A DNA stretch of 64,000 nt, from NCBI GenBank assembly GCA_033977485.1, contig CM066997.1:72324634-72388633 (forward strand), in the 5' to 3' direction. Below the pieces are notes generated by a model that did no database searches, was not told the origin of the DNA, and saw only the letters and a list, made by a program, of their open reading frames with translations. The stretch is from Hydrangea macrophylla (lineage: Eukaryota; Streptophyta; Magnoliopsida; Cornales; Hydrangeaceae). Below, in pieces: positions 22,701 through 32,068 of this stretch. The stretch's first letter is position 1. Every line of letters starts with the position of its first letter. The position numbers and the translations under genes are program-made.

Positions 22701-23639
22701 AGCCATACTTCGACGCTCTTTCTGAAAAGGCTGAGGAGATAGTGTGTTGACGTCAGCAGACTGATGATAGACTGGCCTTTCTGTCTTTCTGTATCGATTG
22801 CTCGTGCTTTCTTTCTTGATCTTTCCATCTCTAATGGCATCTTCTATCAAAGTTCCCACATCAAACAGCTGTTCGAAACTCACAATGGACTGAAATTCTA
22901 GCCTTTCCAAGTATTCGGGCTGTAGATTCTTGATGATCATTCGGACCTGATCTTTTTCCGCTGGCCTGCTAGTCATTTGAGCAGCTTTAGCTCTCCAACG
23001 AGTAAGGAAACCTGCGAAGGATTCCCTGTACTCTTGTCGGGTGGTTTCTAGATCTCTTGCAGTTACATCAAACAACTGGTTATATGAATATTGAGCCACG
23101 AAAGCTTTGGCCAATGCCTCCCAATCTCTGGTTATGGCTGGTTCCAACGTCAAGTACCATGAAAGTGCTGCTCCACTCAAAACTCTTGGAAACAATAGAG
23201 CGAAGAGGTCAGATCCAATGCCCATGGGCTGCAAAGTTCCTACATAAAGCCTCAGATAGCTCTTTGGATTTCCGGTTCCATTGAAAAATTCAATATGCGG
23301 CATCTTAAACTTCTCTGGGAGTTTGGCTTTTGGAGCGTCACACAACCCTTCAACATCGAACAAATACTCATCCACCCCTTTGCTCTTTCTGATCACACTC
23401 TCTAGTTTGTCGATCTTGGCCAACTTGTCCTGAATTTCCTGATCTAGCTGAACCTTTGGTTGAACTGTCTCCCCAAAATCTTCTTCTTCATGATGCTCTG
23501 GAGGTGGTGGTGGTGGATTAGTTAGCTGCTCAATCATTCTCATCATAGTGGCAAGTTGTTCTCGATTCTGCTCCCTGCTCTGATCCAAGGCAGCTTGCAT
23601 TGCGGCCAATCTGGCTTCCATATCCGCTTCGTATGTCAT
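16788..23639 (-). CDS. Tat gag-pro-RT-RNaseH-aRNaseH-integrase polyprotein (unit B)
   Basis: This is the unit B copy of the 2283-codon polyprotein. The translation looks identical to the unit A copy over its whole length by eye, with all motifs present: the variant zinc knuckle, DNGSA protease, G-patch-like segment, YVDD reverse transcriptase, a first RNase H lacking its first Asp, an intact second RNase H, and integrase D/D/E with 34 residues between the last two. It lies between its own 5' LTR (25167-28652) and 3' LTR (9752-13223) and would be transcribed from the TATA box near 27864. I start it at ATG 23639; the open frame extends slightly upstream through a TTG at 23693. No stop or frameshift is visible, so this element could be autonomous. 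Expression or transposition cannot be judged from sequence. Confidence 0.93.
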   Translation of the reverse strand: MTYEADMEARLAAMQAALDQSREQNREQLATMMRMIEQLTNPPPPPPEHHEEEDFGETVQPKVQLDQEIQDKLAKIDKLESVIRKSKGVDEYLFDVEGLCDAPKAKLPEKFKMPHIEFFNGTGNPKSYLRLYVGTLQPMGIGSDLFALLFPRVLSGAALSWYLTLEPAITRDWEALAKAFVAQYSYNQLFDVTARDLETTRQEYRESFAGFLTRWRAKAAQMTSRPAEKDQVRMIIKNLQPEYLERLEFQSIVSFEQLFDVGTLIEDAIRDGKIKKESTSNRYRKTERPVYHQSADVNTLSPQPFQKERRSMANARGSQNQKQSREKREFSDLGMPLSTALERMIEKGYLQKLEPKPEPNPLPPGFKTEFFCDFHQGRGHSTDRCWRLRHEIEDLIEKGVISPPPSQPNVQKNPLPNHKGNMPNVNFVEEGSQIYNPKIYITSSNQPAMDVQLPEDAAICILRNMEEKEWVEEALAFEEEIANGNLTIEWWDPNAITDDSIWYEEEKPIEAVTEKQSTEPIEELLKPVENLEIKDDDLIAMMEEEENWWYDDEDDSVNNTIIPDDSVWKITVGTEKLAKELESIWITNEANHLTRSGRHFKPHELENRGKETWNEKEVVKAKEAGKGAVSEEEDEILKQLKKTQAWISVWGLLMTSHKHRQAMLDTLNRLDVSVNTTPEDLVNMISSKPCKPVITFTDEDLPPEGAHHNRALYITVHCLGNRVPVCLVDNGSALNVCPLQTALRMGLSISELLPSTQTVRAYDNTKRAIVGMIKLKIEVGPLNKEADFQVIDIPASFNLLLGRPWLHVNDAVASTLHQKVKFIWKEDVVTIFGDSWIKEEGTSHGPVLEVQTPEEENELGGFNFVGMINEGAKKKKSVWDRLSYEKKLPDASVWGEEITPIKKKKPFITGREYRKMFEKGNPVAKDLQEEVGQNWIPEVMPLYFDQYANPKVAHMVRKMNYFPGMGLGRRQQGITEPPNFHEQKDKSGLRYQLTEEDKKKMTKGKGPMVVSGPRILNGYFVKEGDDFPFCEFPEPWYDPATKNIKPGFEIFFKHEFSDYEDPFLYTPPIKKERKDWAELMTSDDLNMLMDEELNMLMDAEEALGNVKEIKPIEGALNNWVIESEVNKSPPPFPRKSVKANMSHDVESAFAFDVPKNVTEMNEDFAYSSVSDDLDFEISEDLQRLIENENESACKIIEETLLINLDNEDNPQNVHIGTTLTSQESNELINLLKEFKDVFAWSYQDMPGIDPEIVQHHIPLFPNSKPVKQKLRRMRPEWTLKIKEEVEKQLKAGFLMVTQYPEWIANIVPVPKKDGRIRVCVDFRDLNKASPKDDFPLPHIDVLVDSTAGHELLSFMDGFSGYNQILMAPEDREKTTFTTHWGTYCYRVMPFGLKNAGATYQRAATTLLHDMIHKEVEVYVDDMIVKSKERSGHLTALAKFSERLRKYRMRLNPQKCTFGVTTGKLLGFLITQRGIEVDPTKIKAIMDMPPPTNEKEVRGFLGRIQFISRFISKLTATCDPLFSLLRKGKKFEWDNQCQEAFDKIKAYLSNPPVLSPPKSGKPLLLYLSVSENAMGCMLAQEGDEGRTEKAIYYLSKRMTGYELKYSPLEKTCWALVWATRRLRHYMLAFPVVLISRMDPLKYLFEKPALTGRISRWTLMLSEFDLIHATSKSVKGRAVAEHLAEHPINLENEGEFMFPDEGLMELKEDVWKMYFDGAANQKGYGVGIILVSPEGAHTPFSIKLKYTSTNNTAEYEACILGLEAALTLEVRKLDVFGDSNLIISQVRGDWKVKEEKLKPYHEYLDSLRTRFLHITFFYLPREENQLADSLATLASMIEIPVGIKLTPLMIEQREKPSYEMIGEIEEAEELPWYTDVWNFIENGEYPEGASEKDKRAIRRFSAQFMICGGNLLKRSHNGFNLTCLYGNSARKMMEQIHEGVCGPHMSGHMLAKKIIRQGYYWTTMDKDCYEYVRKCHKCQIHANMKHVPPSLLYNMTTPWPFSVWGIDVIGEVTPKASNGHQYILVAIDYFTKWVEAESYATLKAKDVARFIKRNIICRYGVPHELISDHGSHFQKEVLDLLEEYKIMHHMSAPYRPQTNGAVEAANKNLKTILRKMTDTYRDWHEKLPYALWGYRTSIRTSTGATPYSLAYGMEAILPVEIELPSLRVVAESEIPEFDWLRDRYEELMLLDEKRLAAIDHVHVYQRRIARAFNKKVRPRKLEEGDLVLKALKAPVFDPRGKFKPNWVGPFVIKKLLSGGAAYLMDLDGVEFNQPINIDRLKRYYA

Positions 23640-25145
23640 ATCTTCAACCCTAGTCGACTCGGCTGTTCCTTCTTCTAACCCTGATCTGATCAAACGGCTG
23701 TTCGGAGCTCTGACCCAGAAAGGAGTACAACTTTTTGGTCCTATCTTTTCTTATCTGGTTTATTTAGGGATTTTCAAATAATCAGGTATCTTTATTGCAA
23801 AAGAATTTTTCAAAGAATGATATAAGAAGGTGGATTTACAAAGATGGAAATCATAAATGGAAAATCATTTCCTTTTTCAAAAACATTTTTCTTAAAATCA
23901 AAGAAATCTTTTCAAGCTTTCAAAATTCTGAGGAAAACAAATCTTTTCTTTTGAAAGTATATTAGAGGCGTCGCACTCGTGAGTCGTATATGCAATGTTC
24001 GTGTAGTGCATGCAAATGCAGATGAAATGCAATCTAATCTAAATGCAATGCACCTTAATCTAGCTTAGACCTAGCACATCAGCACATAAGCACATAAGAT
24101 TCCTTGAGTATGCTAATCACCCTACTAATCCAATCATTATCCAAGGATTTTGAGTTTTGAAATTCTTGATGGTTCAGGTTTGAAAATTGAAATTTTTCAT
24201 GAAAATCTTTGAAAAAGATGGGGAGATTTGTAATTTTCAAAAGAATTTTTGAACCATCAATGCTTGTGGTGAGAAATCATGATTCTTAAAAATTGAGGTG
24301 GGAATTTTGAAATTCTAAGATCTGAGAGGAAGATTTTGAAATTGAATCATCATGATTTCTTGAAGACCAAAGTAAAATTTTTTTTTTTTTGAAATTCTCT
24401 AAAATCTAGGAGAATTTGAAATTGAATCATCAAAGTGTGATCATGATTTCTGGAAATAGGAATTTTGAAATTCTCTAAAATCTAAGGAGAATTTTGGAAA
24501 GATTTTGTGAAAGTGAATCTCAAAGCAAATTTTCAAAAGGGATATTCTTGGAATTTTCAAAAGACTTGGGGTTTTTCAAAGAAGTGCTTATAGTTTCAAA
24601 AAATTTCAAAATTGTCCTCAAATAATGATTGGATGTTCGGATAAAGACCATACTATCCTAGAGGAATCCACCATACAAGGTTTGATGATGCCTTCGCATA
24701 CACGTCCTCATCATCCACATAATCCCTTACGGGCAAGCGCAAGTAATTCATCACATTGTCCTAATCAAAGATGATAATCAAGATCCTAATTGAAGGGTTC
24801 TATAGAAACTATATGCAAAGGCCGGGTTTTAGTCTCATAAAGGGTCCATTAGCAAGCTCAGCGGTGTGGTTGACCGCCTCCCCGAGGGCGTGCCGTTCAC
24901 ACATAGGCTCTATATACCGCACGCGGTACAAGGCTAACGGTGACTACATGCTACCAAAACTCTTGACAAATAGAGGAAAGAGGACCCTCTATCTTCAAGG
25001 CAATGATCTCAAGCAGTCGCGGTGAAAGAACAATGCAAGTGCAAATGCAGGCAGAAACAACATGATTATTGAATTAATAACAAGGATATTCATTGGTTCA
25101 AGTCAAACCCTCGAAGAACAAGAAACCATCGGTTTCATGTTCAAA

Positions 25146-25163
25146 TCCCCAGCAGAGTCGCCA
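25146..25163 (-). other. Primer binding site, Tat-1 unit B
   Basis: Identical to the unit A site: TGGCGACTCTGCTGGGGA on the minus strand, two bases inside the 5' LTR end. It marks where minus-strand DNA synthesis starts and fixes the orientation of the element. Confidence 0.87.
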
Positions 25164-25166
25164 GAT

Positions 25167-28100
25167 TGTGGACCACTGCGAATGAGGAGGTCCTGACGCT
25201 CTCCCTCGATAGTGTCCCGGGACGGATCCCAAGGAGCACACTTCAGGGAAAACTAGGACTTCCTCACGCGATCCTAGAGACAAAGAGTCGCCACCTAATT
25301 TTTATCGGGAATTAGGAAACCCAAGTTTGACTCGCCCAAAATTGAATAAGGTTACTCGCCCTTCATTACCAGAAACAAGGTTCGGGGGTCTTGGTACGAG
25401 AGGGGAAGGAGCCCAAGCAGGACTAAAGCACCCCCTCCTCGCCCTACCGAATGGTAGGCCTTGATTCAAATATCCTTGTTATTAATTCATAATAGATGTT
25501 GTTTCCTCAAACATACTAGATAGATATATACATGGCAAAAAGAAACATCTAATGAAAATCATTTCAAGAGACTAAATCAAGTAGAAAGCGGATGCTCATG
25601 CAATACAAGGGAGAAGTATACTCACAGTGGCTAGTCCCGCCCGGGACCGATGCAAATAAAGTAAACATGTCATGATATGCAAAGGGAACGAGAAGACTTA
25701 CATTGGTTGACTCAAGCGGAGTCGCGAAAGCAAAAAGAATGGAAACGTGCAATGCAATCATGCAACAATCCTAGATAAGATGTCTCTAACAAATAATCAT
25801 ATAAACGGAGACTATCCTAAAGGAATTGTGTCGTTGAAATCAAAGTTGTAAACCTAGAAAAATTCTAAGAGAAAGGATAGAGATAGTACACGATACATGG
25901 GCACTAAGCCACATGTAGACGAGGCAAACCACAAATCGAAGTCCGGGTCCGAGGCACTTAATTCTCTGCACTAATACACCAAAGAATACCCAAGCATTGC
26001 AAAAATACAAGCAAACAAATGATATGCATGATAAACAAAGAAAACATGTCATCAATCAAATTTCCAGATTCAGCAACCTCTAATGAATCCTATCAAAAGT
26101 GGTCTTAAACATGAGCTGGATAAAAACCCTTTTACAGAAAGTTAGATACATGTCTTAGGGAACTTCTCCAAAAAGTGGGACCTCAATATCAATTTTATTG
26201 TTTGAGAAATAAATGTTTTGGGAATAGTGGATCAGGACTGTCCACTGTTCTTGTAAAAATCATAATTAAATCTACAAAAATCATATGAAGCTCTATTTGG
26301 TGTCAAAAGAAAGCTATTTCATTGTAGTATATGATAAAAATAAACCCATGGACATTCTGTAATCACAAGGTTTCTGAAAAAGTGTTTTAAACAGACTCTG
26401 TTATTCTGGAAATTTGGTATCATTTGACAAATGAATGCAAAACATAATAGAAGTATAATAGAAGTTCATGAATCATGTTAACCAAGTTGATTTAAGCTTT
26501 TGATCTCTCATCCATTTATCCTAGGTGATTTCTAAACCAAGTTTTATTCATCAATTGTTGTTGAGTGATCAAGGTATGACCATTTTGTATACATAATCAT
26601 ATTTGTAATTAAACTTAGAAAATTCCAGAATAGTTGTATCAACTTTAAACGCTTAGAAAACGATCCTAACTCGATCGTATGCTCACGATTTTACATCGGC
26701 ATATAGATATATGAGTTAGGAATCATCCCCAAAAAGCGGAACGTCGATAACTATTATAGATTTTCTGAAATTCAAGCACAAAGAGACGATGTTCAAATCT
26801 GTCAACCGATTTCTCAACAATTTCTAAAAATAGTATATGAATCCTAAAAGCTCTCAAAACGGACCGGATGAAAGCTAATTCATCAAAGTTTACCCAGAAA
26901 ATTTGAAATCCATCAAACTATGGGTTTTGATGGACCAAATCTAATGGACAAAACCAATCTGCTTTGCTGAATTTTTATCTAGTTCATTTTAAAGTGTGAG
27001 GAAAACATTTTAGTGATAGTTGAAGCTTATTAGAGAGATCAAACTCATAGATCAACTTAATTATCATGATTCCCAATCAATTTAGCCCTCAAGTTCTATG
27101 AAGAACTTTTAGATCAAGGATCAAAGGGACTTATAAATATCATGTTGGAGATGAAATTCAATAGGAATCCTAGGTAATAGGAATAATCAAGAGATAGGTA
27201 TGAACATAGAAATCATCCTTCTCATAGACCATATTTCCAAACCATCATGGAATTCAAAATAGATATATGTATATATATATAATCATGTATGTATGAATCT
27301 AAACTAAAATTGAAGAATGAAACCAAAATTGAAAATCAAAGTGAAAAACAATCTCTAATTGTAAATTATCAATAAAAAATCAAAGAGATTTGGATCTAAC
27401 TATGTGAGTGTGTGAAGAACATGAGAGGAAGAAGATGAGTGTTCTAATAAGTAGAAATAGAACTAAGTTAGATCCAAATCTTATAGATCTATATATACAA
27501 AGTAGGAATTAGAGATGAACTATAGTGTTTACCTCTTGGAGGATTCTCAATTACAAGACCAAAATTGATTTGAAGATCTTCTTCTTCAAGTGTTATTCAA
27601 GTGTTCTTCAAGCACTCATCCATGGAAGTTGAGGGAGGCAATTGATGTTCAAATTGTGGTCTAATTAGCCTAAGTTAATCTAAATTCAATTCATAATTTT
27701 CTCTCTCTAGAATTCACCTAAATTGAAAGTATATTCAAAGTATACTTATCTCTCTTGTATGTGCTTCTATGTGTGTTTGTATCTCCAAGTATATTCAAGT
27801 GTATCTCTTCCAAGTGTCTAGTGTGTTAAGATGTGATCTCATATGAGATGTATGAGATCTTATATAGAGTTTTGAAGACTTAGCTCTTAAGTTTCAGGGT
27901 TAAAACAGGATTTTTAGAGCTTAAAAGAGGGTTAAAATGGCCATTTCGGAGCCTAAATGCAATTTCCAGGCAATTTCCTCGCAGTGGGAAGCTTCTAGAA
28001 GGGTCTGGAACTCAAAAAGCTCCGTGGAGGACACAAATGGAAGTGGCGGTTATGGTGGGACCCGCCACCCCTATACCCAAAACCGCCACTTACTATTCTT

Positions 28101-28652
28101 GCTCCTCTGGTCACCCACAAACCCTGTTTCAAAAATCACGTGCACTGCTTTTCCAGATTTTTGTAAAAATGCTTTTTGGTGTCCGAAATCGTCCGTTTAC
28201 GTACCGTTGGAAAGCTGTCAGGTTGAATTTCAGTATAAAAATATTTCCAGAGGTTTTATAATGAGAATTGAAGTCCAATTGAAGTCCGGAAGTCCTCCGG
28301 AACTTTCGTCGTCTTTTTGAAATCAAATGACGTCTTTTCCAAAATTGCTTTCAAATGTGCGTCGATTTCGAACTTTTCTTTAAAATTGAATCTCTGGATA
28401 CCTAGAATACTGCGTTTAGAACACTTAATGTTCATATAACCCTGAGAGAATATGAATTCTGAGAGATGATTTTGACAAAACCGGGATTTATTCATGGAAA
28501 AGGGCTTTTCTGAGCTTGAAGTCACTTTCCGAAGTCCGATCTTCTGATTGTGTGGAATCCAGTACCTTCCACGGGGTACTTTTCATCATCGAATCCTCCA
28601 AGACGTTGTCCACCCTAAATCCTATCAGTGTGGTCAAAATTGGGTGTCTACA
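25167..28652 (-). repeat. Tat-1 5' LTR of unit B
   Basis: A 3486-bp LTR starting TGTAGACACCC at 28652 (minus strand) and ending CA at 25167, followed by the primer site at 25163-25146. It differs from the middle LTR by three substitutions seen by eye and a 14-bp extra segment at 26319-26332. The sequence to its right (28653 onward) belongs to the older chromovirus LTR. Confidence 0.92.
25443..25458 (-). ncRNA. Conserved LTR hairpin, Tat-1 5' LTR
   Basis: Same 6-bp stem and 4-nt loop as at 10028-10043, with the same downstream conserved block. In this LTR the hairpin would lie in the transcribed leader of the genomic RNA of unit B, upstream of the primer site. Confidence 0.6.
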
Positions 28653-29648
28653 GATATATTGTTACAATAGTATCTTCATCTTTATTCATACGTTGTTACT
28701 TAACCCTTATCGTCTTATTATCTTAAGACCAATAATCAATATACTTGACTGAAAAGAACAGACTCAATCGTTCAATATTTATAGATACACCATTATTCTG
28801 TCCATTGCTCATTAAGGATATATACTTTCCATTGCATGTCATGGACTCCATGTCAGTCCATCACCCTACTCGTGAAGGACATATCACTGTCCACCGCATA
28901 TCGGGAATATAACATTTTAAACAACGGCATATCAAATCTATTGCCATGACTCATCGATGCTACCAGTGATCCCCATCCACCGCTCATTAAGGATGTACAT
29001 GGATCATCTGGCTAGTTAGAACCCCTTGGTCCCGTCCACATACCATTTCCCAAAACTTATCAACCTATCTATGTTCCATACTAACATTGATACATGACTT
29101 TCCCATTGTGGCCTGACTACTCTGATGAAAATGAAATGGATATCGAACTTACACACAAACGACATAATAACTAATGTTATAACATTAATCCATTATTCAC
29201 CCTCGTACTTATCTTTAGTATCACATTATCCCTGATTATCCCAATAGTCGCATAACGAAAGTCCGAATCAAAATTTGAATGATTGAACCCTTTATATAAT
29301 AAACAAAAGACATAATCCATGTTTTGTGATTGAAAATTAATTGGGGCAAGGGTCCAATCAATTAGGATAAAAATTGTAACAATTTCTTGAGGAAAAAGGC
29401 AATCGTTTGGATCTAAAATAAGAACAGTCGATTGCTAACTTTGGCAATTGATTGGGTTACAAATAATGGCAATTGATTGGAAAATTATCTAATTGATTGG
29501 GTCTAGACTGATGGCAATCGATTGGGACTTTGCCTTCTCCAGTAGAATTATAAAATAGCATATATACATGCCTTAAGGATGTGTTTGGTACATCAAATCT
29601 TTATATAAACTCACAAAATAACAACTAGTTCAGTGTGGTTGGTTGTGG

Positions 29649-29687
<39 letters not shown>

Positions 29688-30185
29688 CCTTCACTTTCTC
29701 TTCCCTGTCTCTCTATCTGTTCCCCATCTCTTCTCCTTCTTCTTCTTTCCCCCATCTATCTGTTCTATTCTTCTCTGACTCGGGAGTGTGTGTGTATGTA
29801 TGCTTGTGTCTATATGTATATATATGTATGTGGGTGTGCATATATATAACAGTGACCTCTCTCTCTCAAGATCTAAAAAATAGTTCCAAGGGATGAATTG
29901 GCTAAGTATATATAGAAAATGAGTTGCCACATGTCAACTAACAAAGAAAAGTTGAAAAAATTATCCCTGCAGATGGCAGTCAATTAGGATCAGAGGCAAT
30001 CAATTGGTATCAAATATTTCTTGGCAATCAATTAAGATAGACGGCAACTGATTGGGATTGTGCCACGTGATCGATTGGTACCGTACCTAGAATCAACCAA
30101 AATGAAGGTAATGGTCATACAAGTATACAGAAATTAGTATAAAGTCTTAATCTTTAATATACCCTCCTAAATATAGGGTATTACA
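28653..30185 (-). repeat. 3' LTR of an old Tekay/Del-like chromovirus, cut by Tat-1
   Basis: On the minus strand the LTR starts TGTAATACCC at 30185, next to a purine-rich stretch (agtgggggatga) as in Tekay/Del elements, and runs to 28653, where Tat-1 interrupts it. The segment 28655-29545 matches 55235-56150 in the same orientation with roughly 85-90% identity by eye, so these are the two LTRs of one old element. It contains many CAATYGATTG-like units (29330-29545 and 29960-30090) and a CT microsatellite. Confidence 0.8.
29651..29684. repeat. (CT)n microsatellite
   Basis: About 17 CT units inside the chromovirus LTR, followed at 29786-29850 by TG/TA-rich simple sequence. ORFs through it encode Leu/Ser or Arg/Glu runs only and are not genes. 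Confidence 0.9.
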
Positions 30186-30229
30186 TCATCCCCCACTAAT
30201 TAAAAGATTTTATCCTTGAAATCGAAAGC

Positions 30230-31844
30230 TAACAGATTTAAAACAAAAATGGAAACTTCTCGCGCATCTCTGATTCTAGCTCCCATGAAGCTTCTCCTTC
30301 ATCATGATGCATCCACTGGATCATCACTAATGGGATCTCCTTGTTCCTGAGCTTTTTTTACCCATGTTTTAGGATCCATGCTGGTCCTTCATTGAATGTG
30401 AGGTTATCGTTGACCTCAATATCCTCAAAGTTAATCTAGTGTGTTGGGTTGTGAACACACTTCCTTAGCATAGTGATATGGAAGACATTGTGCACTCCGG
30501 ACATCTTCAGTGGCAGTGCGAGTCAATACGCAACCTTTCCAATGCATTCTAGAATCTTGAATGGTCCGATCAATTGCGGCGATAACTTGCCTCTCTTCTG
30601 ACCAAATCTGACGATGCCTTAAACAGGTGAGACCTTGAGCAGCAATTGATCTCCAACAGTAAACTCTAAGTCTTGGAGTCGCTTGTCATCATAGCTCTTG
30701 CATCGGGTCTGAGCTGTCTTCATCTTCTCACGCATGACTTGAATCTTCTCACTATATTTTCATACCATTCTGGTCTAAGAAGTTGAGTATCTCCGACTTT
30801 GGTCCAACATAGTGGCAATCGGCAATGTCTTCAGTATAAAGCTTCGAACAGTGCCATTCTTATGCTCGTATGGTAGCTATTATTGTAGGTGAACTCGATC
30901 AACGTTAGGTGCGTATCCCAAGAACTTTCAAAATCCATAACACAAGTGTGTAGCATGTTTTCCATCACTTGGTTAACTCATTCAGTTTGGCCGTTAGTTT
31001 GCGGATGAAAAGCTGAACCCAAGTTTAGTGTTGTTCCTATCGCTGTTTGGAGACTCTTTCAGAATTCTATAGTAAAATACAAATCTCAATCTGACACGAT
31101 AGAAATAGGTACACCGTGTAGTCATGCATCTTGCTATAGATACATTCGACTCAATCGTTCGACTGAGTATGTCATATTGTAGGCAATGAAATGTGCTGTC
31201 TTTATAAGTCAATCCACGATTACCCAAATCACATCGTGGTTCTGATGAGATTTTGGCAAACCTAGCACAAAATCTATGGTTATGTGTTCCTCTTTCCATT
31301 GGGGAATTGATAGTGGCTATAGTAGTCCTAGTGGTTTCTGATGTTCTGCCTTCACTTGCTTACAAGTAAGACATTGAGCCACATACTCAGCTACTTCTCT
31401 CTTCATTCATGACTTATGTTCTACATCCAATATTTCTTTTCGAAGATTTTCTTCATCAAGTACACAGAGTCTATCTTTACATCGTAAGACTCTGTCTGTT
31501 CCAATACTCCAGACCTTTGATTCCTTTCCTGACATCTTGGCAACCAATAACTTCAAATCTTTTATTATCTATTGAACTTCTATGATATGACTGATCAAAG
31601 TTAGTTGTACTACAAGTCATCCAAAATGTTGTCCGTCAGTCGATTCTATTGACTGAAGATCAAATTCAGCTAAAACTTCCAATGCTTGCCATTCTCGAAT
31701 TAGTAATGCAGCGATTACTAGTCGAGGTCAACGACTCAAAGCATTTGCTATCACATTTGCTTACCCAGATGATATTGTAATGAAAAGTAATAGTGTTTGA
31801 GTAATTCCATCCACCTTCGTTGTTACATGTTCAACTCCCTCTGA
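30230..31844 (-). pseudogene. Chromovirus pol, 3' part: RNase H end, integrase and chromodomain (decayed)
   Basis: Translating the minus strand in several frames gives fragments of a Tekay/Del pol gene. After the RNase H end come an integrase zinc-finger piece (AEYVAQCLTCKQVKAEHQKP, near 31360), an integrase core piece with FHPQTNGQTE followed by a TGA (near 30990), a GPF module (near 30560) and a chromodomain-like end with HDEGEASWELESEMRE (near 30280). The chromodomain places it among chromoviruses. Stops and frameshifts are frequent, so it is dead. The RNase H continues on the far side of the solo LTR, at 34838. Confidence 0.8.
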
Positions 31845-32052
31845 GAGAATGTGGATATCGCAGTTTAACCATGCCTTTTAAACTTTTTTCAAATTTCAAA
31901 TTCAAATATGAGTCACCGCATAATTTTTAAAACAAAAATTAAGAAACATTTTTTAAAGCAAGTTGATCTTTTTGGAAACCAGAGATTTCTAGGTCCGGGG
32001 ATTACGGAATGAGAGGGGAAGGAGCCTGATAGACTTAAACACCCCCTCTCAT

Positions 32053-32068
32053 CCTATCTTGTGATAGG
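32053..32068 (-). ncRNA. Conserved LTR hairpin, solo LTR
   Basis: Minus strand: stem CCTATC, loop ACAA, stem GATAGG, preceded by GG and followed by the shared GGGGTGTTTAAGTC and GGCTCCTTCC blocks. It is 203 bp from the LTR 3' end. It matches the Tat-1 and Tat-2 hairpins in shape and place but not in stem sequence. Confidence 0.6.

Larger units (their letters stand above)
9752..28652 (-). mobile_element. Tat-1 unit B: complete Tat-lineage Ty3/gypsy retrotransposon (LTR-internal-LTR)
   Basis: A complete element of about 18.9 kb: 5' LTR 28652-25167, internal region 25166-13224, 3' LTR 13223-9752. The LTRs begin TGTAGACACCC and end CA. The internal region holds a primer site next to the 5' LTR, one 2283-codon gag-pol frame, a long repeat-rich 3' UTR and a polypurine tract next to the 3' LTR. 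Assignment to Tat rests on very long LTRs, the TGGCGACTCTGCTGGGGA primer site, a second archaeal-type RNase H after the normal one, and a long 3' UTR with tandem repeats. It sits inside the LTR of an older chromovirus. The first 5 bp after its end are gatat, the expected target duplication, but the partner copy lies outside the window. Confidence 0.9.

Noticed and set aside
29633..29930. ORFs over the CT microsatellite
   Set aside because: They translate simple sequence into Ser/Leu or Glu/Arg runs.
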